Assembly: GCA_947176545.1 (NCBI GenBank)
Contig: CAMWRB010000042.1
Span: 1 to 8,734, forward strand
Length of the DNA stretch: 8,734 nt
Origin: an uncultured Porphyromonadaceae bacterium
GTDB taxonomy: Bacteria; Bacteroidota; Bacteroidia; Bacteroidales; Muribaculaceae
Direction: 5' to 3'
Every line of letters starts with the position of its first letter. Within the stretch, counting starts at the first letter, position 1. The translations under genes were made by a program, and so were the position numbers. The notes beneath the pieces are model-generated. The model was given only the letters and a program-made list of their open reading frames with translations. It did no database searches and was not told the origin of the DNA. This document shows positions 6,654-8,734 of this stretch, piece by piece.

Positions 6654-8734
6654 TTATTCAAAACCGCGCAGGCGGAGCAGTGCATGCGGGTCGGGCTCGT
6701 GTCCGGCGAAACGCTCGAACAGTATCATGGCGTCTTCAGTATCGCCGCTTTCGAGGATATTCTTCTTGAATGAGGCAGCTGTCTCGGGGTCGAAGATACC
6801 GTTCTGCAGGAACTTCTCCCATGCGTCGGCCTCGAGCACCTGGCTCCAGAGATAGGTGTAATAGCCGGAAGCATAACCGTCATCACCGAAAATGTGTTTG
6901 AAATAGGGTGAGCGGTATCTGAATGTAATCTCCTCGGGCATGCCAATCTTATCACTTATCTCTTTTTCAAATGCTATCACATCTACATTCTCGCCGTTGT
7001 GTTTTCCCCATGCGAGGTCGAGCAGTGCGGCTCCGGCAAGCTCGGTTGTCACAAATCCCTGATTGAATTTGGAGGAGGCGGAAAGCTTGTTGATGAGTGA
7101 ATCGGGGATGACTTCGCCTGTCTGATAGTGACGTGCATACTGGCGCAACAGTTCAGGTGAGAATGCCCAATGCTCGTTTATCTGTGAGCACATCTCTACA
7201 TAGTCGCGGTCCACGTTGGTGCCGGCCAATGACTTGTAGGGAGCACGGGTAAGCATACCCTGCAGCGCATGTCCGAACTCGTGGAATGTAGTCTCAACCT
7301 CGTCAAGGCTCAGCAGTGAGGGGGTGTCTGCGGTCGGAGGTGTGAAGTTGCCGACATTGTAGACGATAGGACGTTTCATCTCGCCATTCTCATAGAGGCC
7401 GGCGCTCTGCAGCTGTTCCATCCATGCACCCTGAAGCTTGGATGCGCGCGGGAAAAAGTCTGTCATAAAGACGGAGATATGTTCGCCGGTGTTAGCGTCC
7501 ACAACGTCATATACAGTCACCTGGTCCATATATTTGGGAGCGTCGGGCAGTTCGACCATCTTGATGTTGTAGAGCTGTTCGGCAGCGCCGAAAAGACCTT
7601 TCAGCACATTGTCGAGCGCGAAGTAGGGACGTACGTCCGATTCGTCGAAATCAAACTTCTGTTTCTTGACTTTCTCTGCATAGTAATAGTAATCCCACGG
7701 AGCGATTTTGAAGTCACCACCGTTGGCATCAACGTATGCCTGCATGTCAGCAACCTCCTCAGCCGCACGTGCGACAGCAGGTTTGAACACTTGCATGAGC
7801 AGGTCCTCGGCTGCTTCCGGAGTTTTGGCCATAACACGCGATGTCATCATCTGTGCGAAGTTGTCGAAGCCCATCACTTTGGCCTTCTCGGCACGGAGCT
7901 TTATAATCTGTTCGATGACAGGTATATTGTTGAAGTCACCGGCAGAAGCCAATGAGGTGTAACCCTCGTAAATCTTGCGGCGCAGTTCGCGGCTGTCAGC
8001 CGAGCTGAGCACCGGCAGACGGCTCGGAGCGTGCAGGGTGAAAGCCCACTTGCCCTCATGTCCGCGTTGCTTGGCCTCTTCGGCAGCTGTAGCAATGGTT
8101 GAAGCCGAAAGACCGGAGAGCTCTTTTTCATCATCGACCAGCACGTAGAAGGCATTGGTCGCGTTAAGCAGGTTTTTATTAAACTGTATGAAGAGTTTGG
8201 ATAGCTCGTCATTGATACGAATCAGTTCCTGCTTCTTATCATCCGGGAGTGCCGCTCCACGCTCTGCAAATGAGCGGTAATATTTCTCGACAAGGCGTTT
8301 CTGAACATCATTCATGCCGCGATTGTCACGGTTTTCATAGAGGTCCTTGATACGGTTGAACAGCGGCTCGTTGAAGTTTAGACGATTGGAGGCCTCGTTG
8401 AGCAACGGTATGGCTTCATCGGCGATAGCGGCAAACTCCGGTGTCGAAAGTGCGCTCTGATAATGATAGAATACGGAGGCCGCGCGCTCCAGAATCGGTG
8501 ACAGATTTTCCAACGGAATGATGGTGTTGTCAAAGTCGGGAACACTGCGCTGGCGGATAATATTGTTGATATTGAGGTCCTGTTCCTCGATACCGGCCTT
8601 GATGGCGGGTATAAAGTCTTCCAACTGAATTTCTGAGTAAGTCGGTATCTCATACTGTGTCGGATACGGCTTAAGCAACGGATTTTCACGTGCCATAAGA
8701 GATGGTGTCAGGGCTGCGCATACCAATGCACATG
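6654..8734 (-). CDS. dcp: Exported M3-family peptidyl-dipeptidase (Dcp type), 5' end cut by the window
   Basis: This M3 zinc metallopeptidase probably releases C-terminal dipeptides from oligopeptides. Residues are numbered from the TTG codon at 8724-8726. The active site is HEFGH at 482-486 (bases 7269-7283), with the third zinc ligand E511 in DYVEMCSQINEHW, 25 residues after the second histidine as in E. coli Dcp. H611, Y618 and Y625 in the HIFGDDGYASGYYTYLW block match the Dcp substrate-binding histidine and tyrosines. About 690 residues are visible, close to the roughly 680 of Dcp. The frame stays open past the TTG to the window edge, reading C-A-L-V-C-A-A-L-T-P-S-L-M-A then R-E-N. That looks like the end of a signal peptide cleaved after LMA, so the true start lies beyond 8734 and the enzyme is probably periplasmic. 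The TTG is not a likely start. The gene name rests on family resemblance; oligopeptidase A is a less likely alternative. Confidence 0.92.
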   Translation of the reverse strand, partial: CALVCAALTPSLMARENPLLKPYPTQYEIPTYSEIQLEDFIPAIKAGIEEQDLNINNIIRQRSVPDFDNTIIPLENLSPILERAASVFYHYQSALSTPEFAAIADEAIPLLNEASNRLNFNEPLFNRIKDLYENRDNRGMNDVQKRLVEKYYRSFAERGAALPDDKKQELIRINDELSKLFIQFNKNLLNATNAFYVLVDDEKELSGLSASTIATAAEEAKQRGHEGKWAFTLHAPSRLPVLSSADSRELRRKIYEGYTSLASAGDFNNIPVIEQIIKLRAEKAKVMGFDNFAQMMTSRVMAKTPEAAEDLLMQVFKPAVARAAEEVADMQAYVDANGGDFKIAPWDYYYYAEKVKKQKFDFDESDVRPYFALDNVLKGLFGAAEQLYNIKMVELPDAPKYMDQVTVYDVVDANTGEHISVFMTDFFPRASKLQGAWMEQLQSAGLYENGEMKRPIVYNVGNFTPPTADTPSLLSLDEVETTFHEFGHALQGMLTRAPYKSLAGTNVDRDYVEMCSQINEHWAFSPELLRQYARHYQTGEVIPDSLINKLSASSKFNQGFVTTELAGAALLDLAWGKHNGENVDVIAFEKEISDKIGMPEEITFRYRSPYFKHIFGDDGYASGYYTYLWSQVLEADAWEKFLQNGIFDPETAASFKKNILESGDTEDAMILFERFAGHEPDPHALLRLRGFE

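Noticed and set aside
7479..7955. A 158-codon plus-strand open frame opposite the peptidase gene
   Set aside because: It is antisense to conserved Dcp-type sequence and its peptide resembles no family I recognise.
8724..8726. TTG as the start codon of the M3 peptidase
   Set aside because: The frame continues open to the window edge with hydrophobic signal-peptide-like residues, so the true start is beyond 8734.

Overview
The window looks like chromosomal DNA of a Bacteroidales bacterium (phylum Bacteroidota). The evidence is the gene order PorG/DUF6089 protein, uppS, bamA, the Bacteroidota forms of several proteins, a TAnnTTTG-type promoter box, and the lack of Shine-Dalgarno sequences before the starts. 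Base composition is balanced rather than AT-rich, so a gut lineage such as Muribaculaceae is possible, but that is only a guess. All six genes lie on the minus strand, so transcription runs from high to low coordinates. About 97% of the window is coding and no gene-free stretch exceeds about 100 bases. There is no RNA gene, mobile element or CRISPR array that I can see.

In transcription order, the first block (8734 to 5653) holds an exported M3-family zinc metallopeptidase of the Dcp type, cut at its 5' end by the window edge. After 14 bases comes ribD, the bifunctional deaminase/reductase of riboflavin synthesis. A 102-base gap follows, with the only exact TAnnTTTG box I found on the coding strand and a GC-rich leader that can form two competing hairpins.

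The second block (5550 to 1) holds a DUF6242-type surface lipoprotein with an Asp-box beta-propeller, a PorG-like (DUF6089) outer-membrane beta-barrel protein, undecaprenyl diphosphate synthase (uppS), and bamA. bamA is complete at its N terminus but runs off the left edge shortly before the end of its barrel. Gaps inside this block are 68, 23 and 47 bases with no recognisable promoter or terminator, so I infer one envelope-biogenesis transcript. UppS makes the lipid carrier for peptidoglycan and surface glycans. BamA inserts outer-membrane barrels, of which the PorG-like protein is probably a client. The DUF6242 lipoprotein is exported to the envelope.

Most of this is ordinary housekeeping sequence. 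I see no clearly new system. The points most worth checking are the alternative hairpins in front of the lipoprotein gene, the PorG-like protein tied to uppS-bamA, a lipobox-like LLGC in the BamA signal peptide, and a CxxCH tail on the PorG-like protein.
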